Source of the DNA: an uncultured Gemmatimonadota bacterium
GTDB taxonomy: Bacteria; Latescibacterota; UBA2968; UBA8231
Assembly (NCBI GenBank): GCA_903893785.1
Contig: CAITNQ010000081.1
Coordinates: forward strand, 1 to 63,733
DNA: 63,733 bases
Reading direction: 5' to 3'
Part shown: positions 45,165 to 53,431 of the stretch, in pieces
Numbering within the stretch: the first letter of the stretch is position 1
Layout: every line of letters starts with the position of its first letter
Translations under genes and position numbers: made by a program
The notes under the pieces: model-generated
Databases searched by the model: none
What the model was told of the DNA's origin: nothing
Seen by the model: only the letters and a program-made list of their open reading frames with translations

Positions 45165-45920
45165 TCAGCGCGCGCCCCGAGCCAGCCCCTGGTTCACCAA
45201 GTAACGGTAACTGTGGTGCACGGCTTCGAGCATGTCGGTAGCGCAGCGATCGAGTTCGACGATGAGCCATTCCGCGGTACCCTGGGAAGCCTGGACGATG
45301 GGCGGGAAGTCCATCTTCCCGCTCCCGATGGCGGTCATGTCGAGTTCGGGGTCCAGGGGGCCGTCTTTGATGTGCAGCAGCGGGGCCCGTTCGCCGAGTT
45401 TCTCCAGCACCGACACCGAGTCTCCCCCGCCGGTGTTGACCCAGTACGTGTCCACCTGGAAGAAGATGCCCGGATCGAGGTTCGCCACCAGCAAATCGAA
45501 GCCGGACTGGCCCTCGACCTGGGCGAACTCCCAGTAATGGTTGTGCAGGCCCAGTTCCAGATCGTGCTCGACGGCGATCTCGTGCGCCTGATTCCAGCGG
45601 TCGCACAGGGCTTTGACCCCGTCCACGGTGGCGAAGGCTTCGCGCGGGGTACTGGAGATAACCCGGCGGACCTCGAGCTCCTTGGCCAGTTCGATGACTT
45701 CGTTCTTCCGCTTGCCTAGCGGCAACTGGGCGTGGATACTGCAGACCTCCAACCCCAGATCGGCGAACAGGTTGCTGGCCTCGTCGGGCGTCGTCCCGGG
45801 AAAACCGGCCGGTTCCACCCCCACGTAACCCATTTCGGCCACGCGGGTCACGACGTTCTTGAAGTTCCGCGCCAGCTGGTCCCTCAGCGTGTACAACTGG
45901 AGGGCGATCGGGGCAGGCAT
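45165..45920 (-). CDS. Sugar phosphate isomerase/epimerase-like TIM-barrel protein
   Basis: 251 aa. The family marks are IALQLYTLRDQLARNF, MGYVGVEPAGFPG, LHNHYWEFA, IFFQVDTYWVNTGG with a metal-binding Asp, LHIKDGPLD and EWLIVELDRC. The substrate is unknown; such genes are frequent next to ThuA and Gfo/Idh genes in sugar-degrading bacteria. Start ATG 45920 has a run of AGGAAAGGAAG upstream. A perfect 16-bp palindrome (45954-45969) lies 34 bp before the start, a possible operator for this two-gene unit. Confidence 0.85.
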   Translation of the reverse strand: MPAPIALQLYTLRDQLARNFKNVVTRVAEMGYVGVEPAGFPGTTPDEASNLFADLGLEVCSIHAQLPLGKRKNEVIELAKELEVRRVISSTPREAFATVDGVKALCDRWNQAHEIAVEHDLELGLHNHYWEFAQVEGQSGFDLLVANLDPGIFFQVDTYWVNTGGGDSVSVLEKLGERAPLLHIKDGPLDPELDMTAIGSGKMDFPPIVQASQGTAEWLIVELDRCATDMLEAVHHSYRYLVNQGLARGAR

Positions 45921-45953
45921 AGAACCGCTTCCTTTCCTTTCATGAAGGGAGGA

Positions 45954-45969
45954 TGTCCGCCGGCGGACA
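45954..45969. promoter_or_regulatory. Perfect 16-bp palindrome upstream of the isomerase-thuA unit, candidate operator
   Basis: TGTCCGCCGGCGGACA is its own reverse complement. It lies 34-49 bp upstream of the isomerase ATG on the minus strand, where operators of sugar-operon repressors are commonly found. No regulator gene is adjacent. It could alternatively be a terminator hairpin for queD, which ends at 46068 on the same strand, but there is no loop. Confidence 0.45.
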
Positions 45970-46067
45970 CCTGGCAGGTCGGGTTGCGCGGGGCCGCGGT
46001 GACCGCGCTGAACGCCAATCCGCTGCCACTATTCATAACAAAACCCGGTTGTGGCTGTCAAACCTAT

Positions 46068-46514
46068 TCAGCCACCGTCCACCACCACCTCCGCCAGGCA
46101 GTTCTCGGTTTCCCAAAGGGCAACTCTGACGAGCCGGACGCCGGTACCCTGCAGCTGCTGCGGCCCGACCACCTCCAGCAGGTAACGCGCCATGTTCTCC
46201 GCGGTCGGGTTCCAAGGCAGGGCGAAGTGCTTCTGCCCCGCCAGCCGTTCACGGTACACGGCCGCGACTTCGCCGTCGTCGACGCCAAAGATGAACCCGT
46301 GGTCCCAGTGCTCGTCCACCCAACCGCCGAGAGCCTGTTTGAGGACCCCGAAATCCACCACCCGGCCCACTTCGTCCAGGCTGTCGGCGGCGGCATGGAA
46401 GAAGACCACGTAGTTGTGCCCGTGCAGGTTCGAGCACCGGCCCTCATGCCCAAGAACGCGGTGCCCGGCGCAGAACTGGACGCGGCGCACGGCGGTGGTG
46501 ACGGTGGTCGCCAT
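46068..46514 (-). CDS. queD: 6-pyruvoyl-tetrahydropterin synthase family protein (QueD-like)
   Basis: 148 aa. The zinc-binding site LHGHNY, the preceding Cys in GRCSNLHGH and FCAGHRV fit 6-carboxy-tetrahydropterin synthase, which acts in queuosine/7-deazaguanine synthesis. The C-terminal WETENCLAEVVV block is also typical. Start ATG 46514 lies eight bases after the glycyl radical enzyme stop, so it is probably co-transcribed. No other queuosine gene is present. A PTPS-VI or unrelated pterin function is possible. Confidence 0.85.
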   Translation of the reverse strand: MATTVTTAVRRVQFCAGHRVLGHEGRCSNLHGHNYVVFFHAAADSLDEVGRVVDFGVLKQALGGWVDEHWDHGFIFGVDDGEVAAVYRERLAGQKHFALPWNPTAENMARYLLEVVGPQQLQGTGVRLVRVALWETENCLAEVVVDGG

Positions 46515-46522
46515 GGCCAGGT

Positions 46523-48685
46523 TCAGGCCTCGGCCAGCAGGCGATCGACTATCTGCTGGCGATACTGGGGTGACAGCGTCTTGAAGTAGGCGCTGTACCC
46601 GGTGACGCGCACCACCAGGTCCGGGTACTTGCTCGGATCGGCATGGGCCTCGAGGATCTGCTCCTTGGCGATCACATTGATATTGATCAGCGTCCCGCCC
46701 AATTCTTCATGCCCCGTTATCAGCGCTTCCACGGCTTCAATGCCACCGATCTCGCGCGAAAGCTGGCTGTCCAGATCGAGTTGGAGCGGCGCGCTGTTGC
46801 CCCAGCGTGGCTGCACCGCGGCCACGGCATTGGACTTGGCGGTCGGGGCCGAGCCACCATCGGCGACGAAGCCGGGGTCCGGGTTGGCGCTGTGGGAGAT
46901 GGGCTCGGCGGCCCGACGGCCATTGGGCGTCGCCCCAAGGGCGCGGCCCAGCTGGCCCACGATGCCATGGGAGAACAGACCGGGCAACACCGGGTACCCA
47001 TCCCGGGTCGGCGTGTTACGCATCAGGTCGCAGTACAGGGCGCCCACCCGTCGGGCCCAGACATCGGCGGGAGCATCGCCGCCGCCGAAGCGCGGTACGC
47101 TGCGCAGCATCAGCCGGACGCCATCGGCGCCGGCGAAGTTGCTTTCCAGATGCCCGGCCAGTTCCTGCCAGCTTAACCGTCGCTCGCGGACCACCCGCTG
47201 TTCGATGGCGGCGAACGAGTCGGCCACGGTCGCCAGACCCACGCCGTCGCAGGTAAGGCGGTAGATGTCAACACCCCCCGCCGACATGTCCAGACCGCGT
47301 TCGATGGGGCCATGCATGAAAAGGTTCAGCACGACCTCCGGCGAGTTGCTGGCGTGGTGCCGCATATGCCAGTCGAAACCCTCTTTGATGGTGTCGACGG
47401 CAACCCCCAGATGATGGGTGTAGTGCTGCCACAGCAGATCCATCGAGGGCTCGGCGCTGGCCGCCACCTCGCGGAAGGCGTGCAGGAACGGCGCCACCAG
47501 GCACATCCGGGTGACGTCCTGCAGGCAGTACTCAATGCCCGGCAGAGCGGTCCAGTTGCAGCCCACCTTGGCGCGCATGCGGGCCACTGAAAGGGGCACG
47601 CCATTGCGGGCGTACCCCTCGTCGAGGCCCCGGGAGAGGGAATAGCAGACGCCGGTGCCGTCCTCAAACAGGTACTCCACCGAACGGCGCAGGAGTTCCG
47701 GGTTCAGCTGGTCGTGGACGCGTACGGCAATGTTGACCGGGATCCTCAGCCGGTGCATGGCTTCGAGAATGAGGAAGGACACCGGGCTGGTCACGTCGTG
47801 GCCATCGGCAGGCGCCGGGCCGCCAATCTGGGAGTAATGGGTATCATTGAAGAACAGGCTGGCCACACACCAGACGACCTCGTCGTCGTGGCTGAGTCGT
47901 CCGGCAGCCAGGTCCGCCTCGTAGAAAGGCCGGAGCAGCTCATCGAGCTGTCCGAGGGCGCCGCCACCACCCCACATGCGGTCGATGGACTGGAACCACG
48001 CCAGGAACTGGCAGGCCTCGCGCAGGGTGCGCGGCGCGCCGTCGATCAACCACTCGTTCATCGCGGCGATAGCCAGCCAGTTCACGCGCCGGGCGCTGTC
48101 AGTCTCGACGGCCGCCAGGTTGCGGGCATGGGCCACGTGGCGGCCAATCCACTCCTGCATACCCAGCACCAGGGCTTCCTCGCCGTCGTAGAAGGAGGTG
48201 TCCATCGGCCGATTGACACCGCGCCAATGGCGCAGCTGACGCAGCAGGCCGCCCCAACCGACCTCGAGCCCCAGGCGCATGTCCGGGCCACAGTGGTTCA
48301 TCCCACCGATACCCGTATAGATGATGTTGTACTTCTCCTGCCGTTCCTGCAGGTGCGTCGGCCGGTCCTCCGGGCGCCATCCGCCCAACCCCGGAGGCCC
48401 CGGAACCCAAGCCCCGGCCAGGGCGCTGTCGGGATGGATGTACACCGGGCAGACCTGCAGCCAACGCCTCAGATTCTCGCCGACACACCGGGCGCCATAA
48501 CAGCCGCCCTGGGGGTGATTGGGCTCGGCCGTGAAAGCAATGGGTTCGTCCCAGGGAATCCAACCGTGGTCGTCGATATCGAAGAAACCCCGGCGGCGGA
48601 CCTTCTCGTCGGTGTGAGCCGACTTGGTCTGCCGCAGTTGCTCAATGCGCGCCTGGAACACTGTCGAGGCGGTCACAGCCGTCAT
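46523..48685 (-). CDS. Glycyl radical enzyme 1 (pyruvate formate-lyase superfamily), atypical active-site loop
   Basis: 720 aa. The glycyl radical motif VVRVTGYSAYF is near the C-terminus (Gly696). The thiyl position is Cys376, in KVGCNWTALPG, at the same place as Cys371 of glycyl radical enzyme 2. The common GCVE-type loop, whose Glu acts as a base in many dehydratases, is not present; GCNW replaces it. Other superfamily blocks include GIGGMNHCGPDMRLGLEVG and NINVIAKEQILEAH. The substrate cannot be read. Its own activase lies 30 bp upstream on the same strand. It must act anaerobically, because the glycyl radical is destroyed by oxygen. Start ATG 48685 has GGAGA upstream. Confidence 0.88.
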   Translation of the reverse strand: MTAVTASTVFQARIEQLRQTKSAHTDEKVRRRGFFDIDDHGWIPWDEPIAFTAEPNHPQGGCYGARCVGENLRRWLQVCPVYIHPDSALAGAWVPGPPGLGGWRPEDRPTHLQERQEKYNIIYTGIGGMNHCGPDMRLGLEVGWGGLLRQLRHWRGVNRPMDTSFYDGEEALVLGMQEWIGRHVAHARNLAAVETDSARRVNWLAIAAMNEWLIDGAPRTLREACQFLAWFQSIDRMWGGGGALGQLDELLRPFYEADLAAGRLSHDDEVVWCVASLFFNDTHYSQIGGPAPADGHDVTSPVSFLILEAMHRLRIPVNIAVRVHDQLNPELLRRSVEYLFEDGTGVCYSLSRGLDEGYARNGVPLSVARMRAKVGCNWTALPGIEYCLQDVTRMCLVAPFLHAFREVAASAEPSMDLLWQHYTHHLGVAVDTIKEGFDWHMRHHASNSPEVVLNLFMHGPIERGLDMSAGGVDIYRLTCDGVGLATVADSFAAIEQRVVRERRLSWQELAGHLESNFAGADGVRLMLRSVPRFGGGDAPADVWARRVGALYCDLMRNTPTRDGYPVLPGLFSHGIVGQLGRALGATPNGRRAAEPISHSANPDPGFVADGGSAPTAKSNAVAAVQPRWGNSAPLQLDLDSQLSREIGGIEAVEALITGHEELGGTLININVIAKEQILEAHADPSKYPDLVVRVTGYSAYFKTLSPQYRQQIVDRLLAEA

Positions 48686-48715
48686 GGTGGTCTCCGTCAG
48701 GTGATGGGGTACGCG

Positions 48716-49717
48716 TCAGAGGCGCACGTTCGGCAGATGGCGGCGGGCCACGTCTGCCAGCCGCTCCAGGGTGTGGCGATCCGGGGCAGAGCACCGCTCC
48801 TCGCGTGCCATGCCGAGGCTGGCCCGCTTGGCTTCTCCCAGGGGATGGTACGGTATGAGCTGGTAGTAGTCGAGATGGTCCAACTCGGCAACCAGGCGCG
48901 CGATGGCGTCGATGGCCGCCTCGGTATCGTTCACCGGACTGACCACCGGGGTCCGCACGGCCAGCCTCACGCCTTGGCCCGCCAAGCGTCGGAGGTTGGC
49001 GCGTATGGTCTCGCCGTCATTGCCGATCCACTCGCGGTGAACCTGCGGATCGACGCTCTTGACGTCGAAAAGGACCAGGTCCACGTGGTGCAGCGCCTCG
49101 GCCAACCAGGCCCAGGGATAGTGACCAGCCGTCTGGATGGCCGTGTGGATGCCGTCCTGTCGGCAGGCGCGTAGGACGTCAGCAAGAAAGGGACGATGCA
49201 ACACCGGCTCGCCGCCGCTGAAGGTGACCCCGCCCCCCGAGCGTCGGTAATACACCCGGTCCTGGCCAACGGCGGCCAACACGGCCTCGACTGACATGGG
49301 TCGGCCGGCCATGGTGAGAGCGCCGGTGAAGCATTCCTCGACGCAGCGGCCGCAGGCAACACAGGTGCCACGGTCGACCGACCGGCCGGCCGGCTCCAGG
49401 CGCTGGGCGCCGCGGGGACAGACGACGACGCAGCGACCACAGGCAATGCAGCGGTCCGGGTACTCCTGCAATTGCGGAGCGGCCCGCAGGGACTCCGGGT
49501 TGTGGCACCAGGCGCAGGCGTTGCTGCACCCCTTGAGGAACACTGTGGTCCGGATGCCGGGGCCGTCGTGGGTTGAGAAGCGCTGGATATTCAGCACCGG
49601 GGCAAGCGCCCGCGCAGTTGGCACGGCGGGCGGTGGCACCTCTGCCGCAGCCCCGTCGCCGAGGGGTTGGGCGACCGTCGGCTGGGCCGTGGCGTGGCCT
49701 ACCGCGGTTGGTACCAT
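48716..49717 (-). CDS. Glycyl radical enzyme activase 1 (radical SAM)
   Basis: 333 aa. The radical SAM motif CSNACAWCHNPE gives Cys64, Cys68 and Cys71. A ferredoxin-like insert follows with two Cys clusters (CIACGRCVVVCPRG and CVACGRCVEECFTG). SGGGVTFSGGEP, HTAIQTAGHY, DLVLFDVKSVD and the C-terminal YYQLIPYHPLGE blocks match PFL-type activases. It installs the glycyl radical on the partner encoded immediately downstream. About 40 residues precede the catalytic domain and are low complexity, so the true start may be a downstream GTG. Confidence 0.93.
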   Translation of the reverse strand: MVPTAVGHATAQPTVAQPLGDGAAAEVPPPAVPTARALAPVLNIQRFSTHDGPGIRTTVFLKGCSNACAWCHNPESLRAAPQLQEYPDRCIACGRCVVVCPRGAQRLEPAGRSVDRGTCVACGRCVEECFTGALTMAGRPMSVEAVLAAVGQDRVYYRRSGGGVTFSGGEPVLHRPFLADVLRACRQDGIHTAIQTAGHYPWAWLAEALHHVDLVLFDVKSVDPQVHREWIGNDGETIRANLRRLAGQGVRLAVRTPVVSPVNDTEAAIDAIARLVAELDHLDYYQLIPYHPLGEAKRASLGMAREERCSAPDRHTLERLADVARRHLPNVRL

Positions 49718-49977
49718 GGCTATATCTTACTCCGCGGGTTGTCGGGCCCACGCCCGCCAGGCCGGCGAGCAGCAGCGAGCAGCAGCGCCCGAATGAACCT
49801 GCCGGCATAGCAGCGGCGGATCCCCGGCCGGGCCCCTGCGGGACTGCACTCAGCAGCAGAACATACCGATGCCGCCCCCCTCCGGCCAGGGGCGCCGCCC
49901 AGTTCAGCCACCCGGTCCGGTTGCCGGACCTGACGCGGTGCCGTGGCCGTGGCCCACGATTCGCAGCAGGAGCCCCC
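49718..49977. other. 260-bp divergent region of the glycyl radical locus
   Basis: It separates the minus-strand activase unit from the plus-strand HyuA-led operon, so it should hold both promoters. TATATC lies at the start of the region but lacks a matching -35. I see no riboswitch-like fold and only short CAGCAGCGAG direct repeats (around 49757-49795). Confidence 0.5.
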
Positions 49978-52032
49978 ATGCCCGTAGCCCTCGGCATCGA
50001 CACTGGTGGTACCTACACCGACGCCGTGCTTGTCGACCACCTCACCGGCACCGTGATCGCCAGCAGCAAGTCCCTGACCACGCGTGACGACCTCGCCATT
50101 GGCATCACCGGCGCCATCGAGGGCGTCTTCGCCGAGGCCGCTGCGGTTGGCCAAGCGGTGGCGCCCGACGCTCTGGACCTGGTCGGTCTGTCGACCACGC
50201 TGGCCACCAACGCGATCGTCGAGGACCGCGGCACGCCGGTCTGCCTGCTGCTGATCGGCTACGACCGCGACCTGATCCAGCGCGGCGGCTTCGAGCGCGA
50301 CCTGGTAACCCGCGACATTGTGTACGTGGCCGGTGGCCACGACGGGCAAGGCGACGAGGTGGCGCCCCTGGACGAGGACGCCGTGTGTCGGGCGGTTCGC
50401 GAGCGGTGTCACCGGGTCGAGGCCGTAGCCATCTCCGGTTACTTCGGCGTGCGCAACCCGGCCCACGAGGTGCGCGCGCGGCAGCTGGTGGAAGCGGTCA
50501 GTCACGAGGTCGCCGGCGAGGCGCTGCCGGTGACCTGTGGCCATGAGCTGACCTCGCGACTTGACTCGGTGCGCCGGGCGGCCACGGTGGCGCTGAACGC
50601 CCGCTTGATTCCGCTGTTGCGCGAGCTGATCACCACCATGCGCCGAACGTTGACCGCGCAGGGCGTGCGGGCGCCGCTGATGATTGTCAAGGGCGACGGG
50701 TCACTGGTACAGGCCGACTGGGCCATGCGGCGGCCCATCGAGACGATTCTGTCCGGGCCCGCAGCCAGCGTCGTCGGCGCCTGGCACCTGGCCGGACAGC
50801 GCGACAGCTGGGTGGTGGACGTGGGCGGTACCACCACCGACATCGCCGTGTTACGCGGCGGACTGCCGCGCCTGAGCCCCGAGGGGGCCCGGGTGGGCCG
50901 GTGGCGGACGATGATCGAAACGGTCGATGTGCACACCGCCGGCCTGGGTGGCGACAGCCACGTGCGCGTCGCGCCGGGGACGCGCGAACTGACCATCGGG
51001 CCGCGGCGTTCAGTGCCGCTCTGCCAACTGGCCAGCGTCCACCCCGGCGTGGTTGAGGAACTGCAGCGGCAGCTTGCCGCCCGCGAGCACCTGCCGCTAA
51101 CCGGGCAGTTTGCGCTGGCGCAGCGCCGCTCACGGGCAGCCCTGGACGCCCGCGGCCAGGAGCTGATGGCCCACCTGGATACCGCCCCCCGTTCGCTGCT
51201 GCACCTGACCCGAGTGGTACCGTCTGGCCTGCTGGCCGTGCACCAGGTCGAGGAGTTGGAGGCCCGCCAGGTACTTACCCGCGCGGCCTTCACGCCCACC
51301 GATGCCCTGCACGTTCTGGGCCGTTTCGAGCACTGGAACGTGGCGGCGGCGCGCCTGGGCGCGGAACTGCTCGCGGCGCAGGTGGGCGTCACGGCGCAGA
51401 CGCTGTGCGAGCGCGTCGTGGCGCTCTTCTCGCGTCGCCTGGCCGCGGAAGTGGCGGCCAAGGCCCTGGCGGATGAGGGGTGTCCGCCGACCTGGGAGAC
51501 TGAGCCCGGAGCCGCCGCCCTGCTGGCGCGGGCCTTTGGCACCGTGCCCGGAACCGCCCTGGCATGCAGCCTGCAGCTGGACGCGGCCATCGTTGCGGTG
51601 GGCGCCCCGGTGGGCGCGTACGCGCCGGCGGCCGCCCAGCACCTGCACACCGAGTTAGCCATCCCGCCCCACGCTGGCGTGGCCAATGCCATCGGCTCGG
51701 TGGCCACCGGCGTGGTGCAGCGGCTGCGCGTGCTGATCCGCCCGAGTGACCTGGTCTTCCGCGCCTATCTCCCGGACGAGGTGGTGGACTTTGCCGACCT
51801 GGAAGCGGCCACCGAGCACGCCCGGCAGGTGGCCGTGCCGTTGCTGCAGGACCAAGCCCGGCAGGCAGGGGCGGATCAGACCGAGGTCCAGATGACACGC
51901 ACCGACCGCACCGCCCCCGACGGCTATGGTGGCGGCGAGATCTACGTCGAATCCGAACTGGTGTTTACCGCGGTCGGCGGCCCTGGGCTCCGCCCCACCG
52001 AAGCGACCGCCGACGCCGGAGGAAGGGTATGA
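49978..52032 (+). CDS. HyuA-like hydantoinase/oxoprolinase-family protein (ASKHA ATPase)
   Basis: 684 aa from ATG 49978, AGGAG six bases upstream. The N-terminal phosphate site is LGIDTGGTYTDAVLV; later blocks are GLSTTLATNAIVEDRG, ILSGPAASVVGAWHL, VDVGGTTTDIAVL and DVHTAGLGGDS. These define the hydantoinase A/5-oxoprolinase family, which hydrolyses cyclic amides with ATP. The partner HyuB is absent here. Several known members are stand-alone, and some ASKHA proteins serve as ATP-driven activators, so the role is open. It leads the plus-strand operon and overlaps the first UroD-like gene as ATGA. Confidence 0.85.
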   Translation: MPVALGIDTGGTYTDAVLVDHLTGTVIASSKSLTTRDDLAIGITGAIEGVFAEAAAVGQAVAPDALDLVGLSTTLATNAIVEDRGTPVCLLLIGYDRDLIQRGGFERDLVTRDIVYVAGGHDGQGDEVAPLDEDAVCRAVRERCHRVEAVAISGYFGVRNPAHEVRARQLVEAVSHEVAGEALPVTCGHELTSRLDSVRRAATVALNARLIPLLRELITTMRRTLTAQGVRAPLMIVKGDGSLVQADWAMRRPIETILSGPAASVVGAWHLAGQRDSWVVDVGGTTTDIAVLRGGLPRLSPEGARVGRWRTMIETVDVHTAGLGGDSHVRVAPGTRELTIGPRRSVPLCQLASVHPGVVEELQRQLAAREHLPLTGQFALAQRRSRAALDARGQELMAHLDTAPRSLLHLTRVVPSGLLAVHQVEELEARQVLTRAAFTPTDALHVLGRFEHWNVAAARLGAELLAAQVGVTAQTLCERVVALFSRRLAAEVAAKALADEGCPPTWETEPGAAALLARAFGTVPGTALACSLQLDAAIVAVGAPVGAYAPAAAQHLHTELAIPPHAGVANAIGSVATGVVQRLRVLIRPSDLVFRAYLPDEVVDFADLEAATEHARQVAVPLLQDQARQAGADQTEVQMTRTDRTAPDGYGGGEIYVESELVFTAVGGPGLRPTEATADAGGRV

Positions 52033-53288
52033 CCCCGCGCCAACGCGTCCAGGCCGCTCTGGCCCACCGCCAACCCGACCGCGTGCCGGTGGAGTTCGGC
52101 GCCACCGCGGTCACCGGCATGCATGTCACCTGCGTGGCCGCCCTGCGCGAGCACCTGGGCCTGGAACCCATGGCGGTGAAGGTCTGGGAACCGTACCAGA
52201 TGCTGGGCTGGTTGGAGGAGGACCTGCGCGCTGCGCTCGGCTTGGACGTCATCGGCCTGCCAGGGCGCACCACGCTTTTCGGTTTCACCAACGACAACTG
52301 GCAGCCGTTCACCACCCCCTGGGGCCAGTCGGTGCTGGTCTCGGAGCACTTCCGCACCACTACCGACGCCAACGGCGATCTGCTGTTGTACCCCGCGGGC
52401 GACCTGCAGGCCCCGCCATCGGGCCGCATGCCGGTCGGCGGCTTCTACTTTGACACGATCGTGCGTCAGCCGCCCATCGATGAAGCCCACCTGGACCCGG
52501 CCGACAATCTCGAGGAGTTCGGCCCCCTTGGAGCCGCTGACCTGGACTATCTGGCTGCCCAGGCCGAGTTGCTGCGCCCGTCGCCGCGGGCCCGCATCGC
52601 TTCGGTGCCCGGTACTGGGTTGGGCGACATCGCACTGGTGCCCGCGCCCTTCCTGAAGCACCCGCGCGGCATTCGCGACATTGAAGAGTGGTATGTCTCC
52701 ACCGTCGCGCGCCAGGACTACATCCACCAGGTGTTCGCCCGGCAGTGCGAAATCGCCTTGGCCAATCTGGAGCGCGTGGCGTCAGTCCTGGGTGATCAGA
52801 TCGACGTGGTCTTTCTCTGCGGCACCGACTTCGGCACCCAGATCTCCACGTTCTGCTCCCCGGCCGTGTTCGATTCGCTGTACGCGCCTTATTACCGTCA
52901 GCTCAACAGCTGGGTCCACCGCCACACCGCCTGGAAGACGTTCAAGCATTCCTGCGGCGCGGTGGAACCCCTGCTGTCGCGTCTGGCGGACTGCGGCTTT
53001 GATATCATCAATCCTGTGCAGTGCTCGGCCGCCGGCATGGACCCGGCAGCGCTCAAGGAACGCTACGGCGATCGCCTAGTCTTCTGGGGGGGCGGCGTGG
53101 ACACCCAGCGGACCTTGCCCTTTGGTACCCCGGCCGAGGTGCGGGCCGAGGTCATCGAACGGTGCCGTATCTTCGGCCAGGACGGCGGTTTCGTGTTCAA
53201 TGCCATCCACAACGTGCAGATGAACACCCCGGTGGCGAACATCGCGGCGATGTTCGCCGCGCTGGGAGAGTTCAACGGGACCCGTTGA
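52029..53288 (+). CDS. UroD-like protein 1 (HxC motif partly intact)
   Basis: 419 aa of the uroporphyrinogen-decarboxylase/cobalamin-dependent methyltransferase fold. A zinc-type HSCG motif is at His307-Cys309, followed by GFDIINPVQC, a typical phrase of MtaA/CmuA-like methyltransferases. The third thiol ligand is not evident in the C-terminal block FVFNAIHNVQMNTP. It starts as ATGA overlap with the HyuA-like gene. Such proteins usually transfer methyl groups to or from a corrinoid protein, but no B12-binding protein is in the window. True heme-pathway UroD is unlikely. Confidence 0.82.
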   Translation: MTPRQRVQAALAHRQPDRVPVEFGATAVTGMHVTCVAALREHLGLEPMAVKVWEPYQMLGWLEEDLRAALGLDVIGLPGRTTLFGFTNDNWQPFTTPWGQSVLVSEHFRTTTDANGDLLLYPAGDLQAPPSGRMPVGGFYFDTIVRQPPIDEAHLDPADNLEEFGPLGAADLDYLAAQAELLRPSPRARIASVPGTGLGDIALVPAPFLKHPRGIRDIEEWYVSTVARQDYIHQVFARQCEIALANLERVASVLGDQIDVVFLCGTDFGTQISTFCSPAVFDSLYAPYYRQLNSWVHRHTAWKTFKHSCGAVEPLLSRLADCGFDIINPVQCSAAGMDPAALKERYGDRLVFWGGGVDTQRTLPFGTPAEVRAEVIERCRIFGQDGGFVFNAIHNVQMNTPVANIAAMFAALGEFNGTR

Positions 53289-53431
53289 GGCAGACTTGGG
53301 CAACCCGCCGCAGTTCGGCTGAACCGCCAGGCGCGCTGGCGAGCCGGGCTGCCGCGCGGGGCAGCCGCCGCAGTACCGCGACGGGGCGCCTGGTACTCGT
53401 GCCAGGTCCCCCCTGAAAGGGAGGAGAACCG

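Noticed and set aside
49718..49977. Possible cobalamin riboswitch before the UroD/HyuA operon
   Set aside because: I could not find a recognisable B12-box-like element by eye, so no claim is made. A covariance-model search would settle it.
53289..53431. Possible third example of 3'-end duplication after UroD-like gene 1
   Set aside because: The 143-bp gap shows no alignable copy of the end of the preceding gene.
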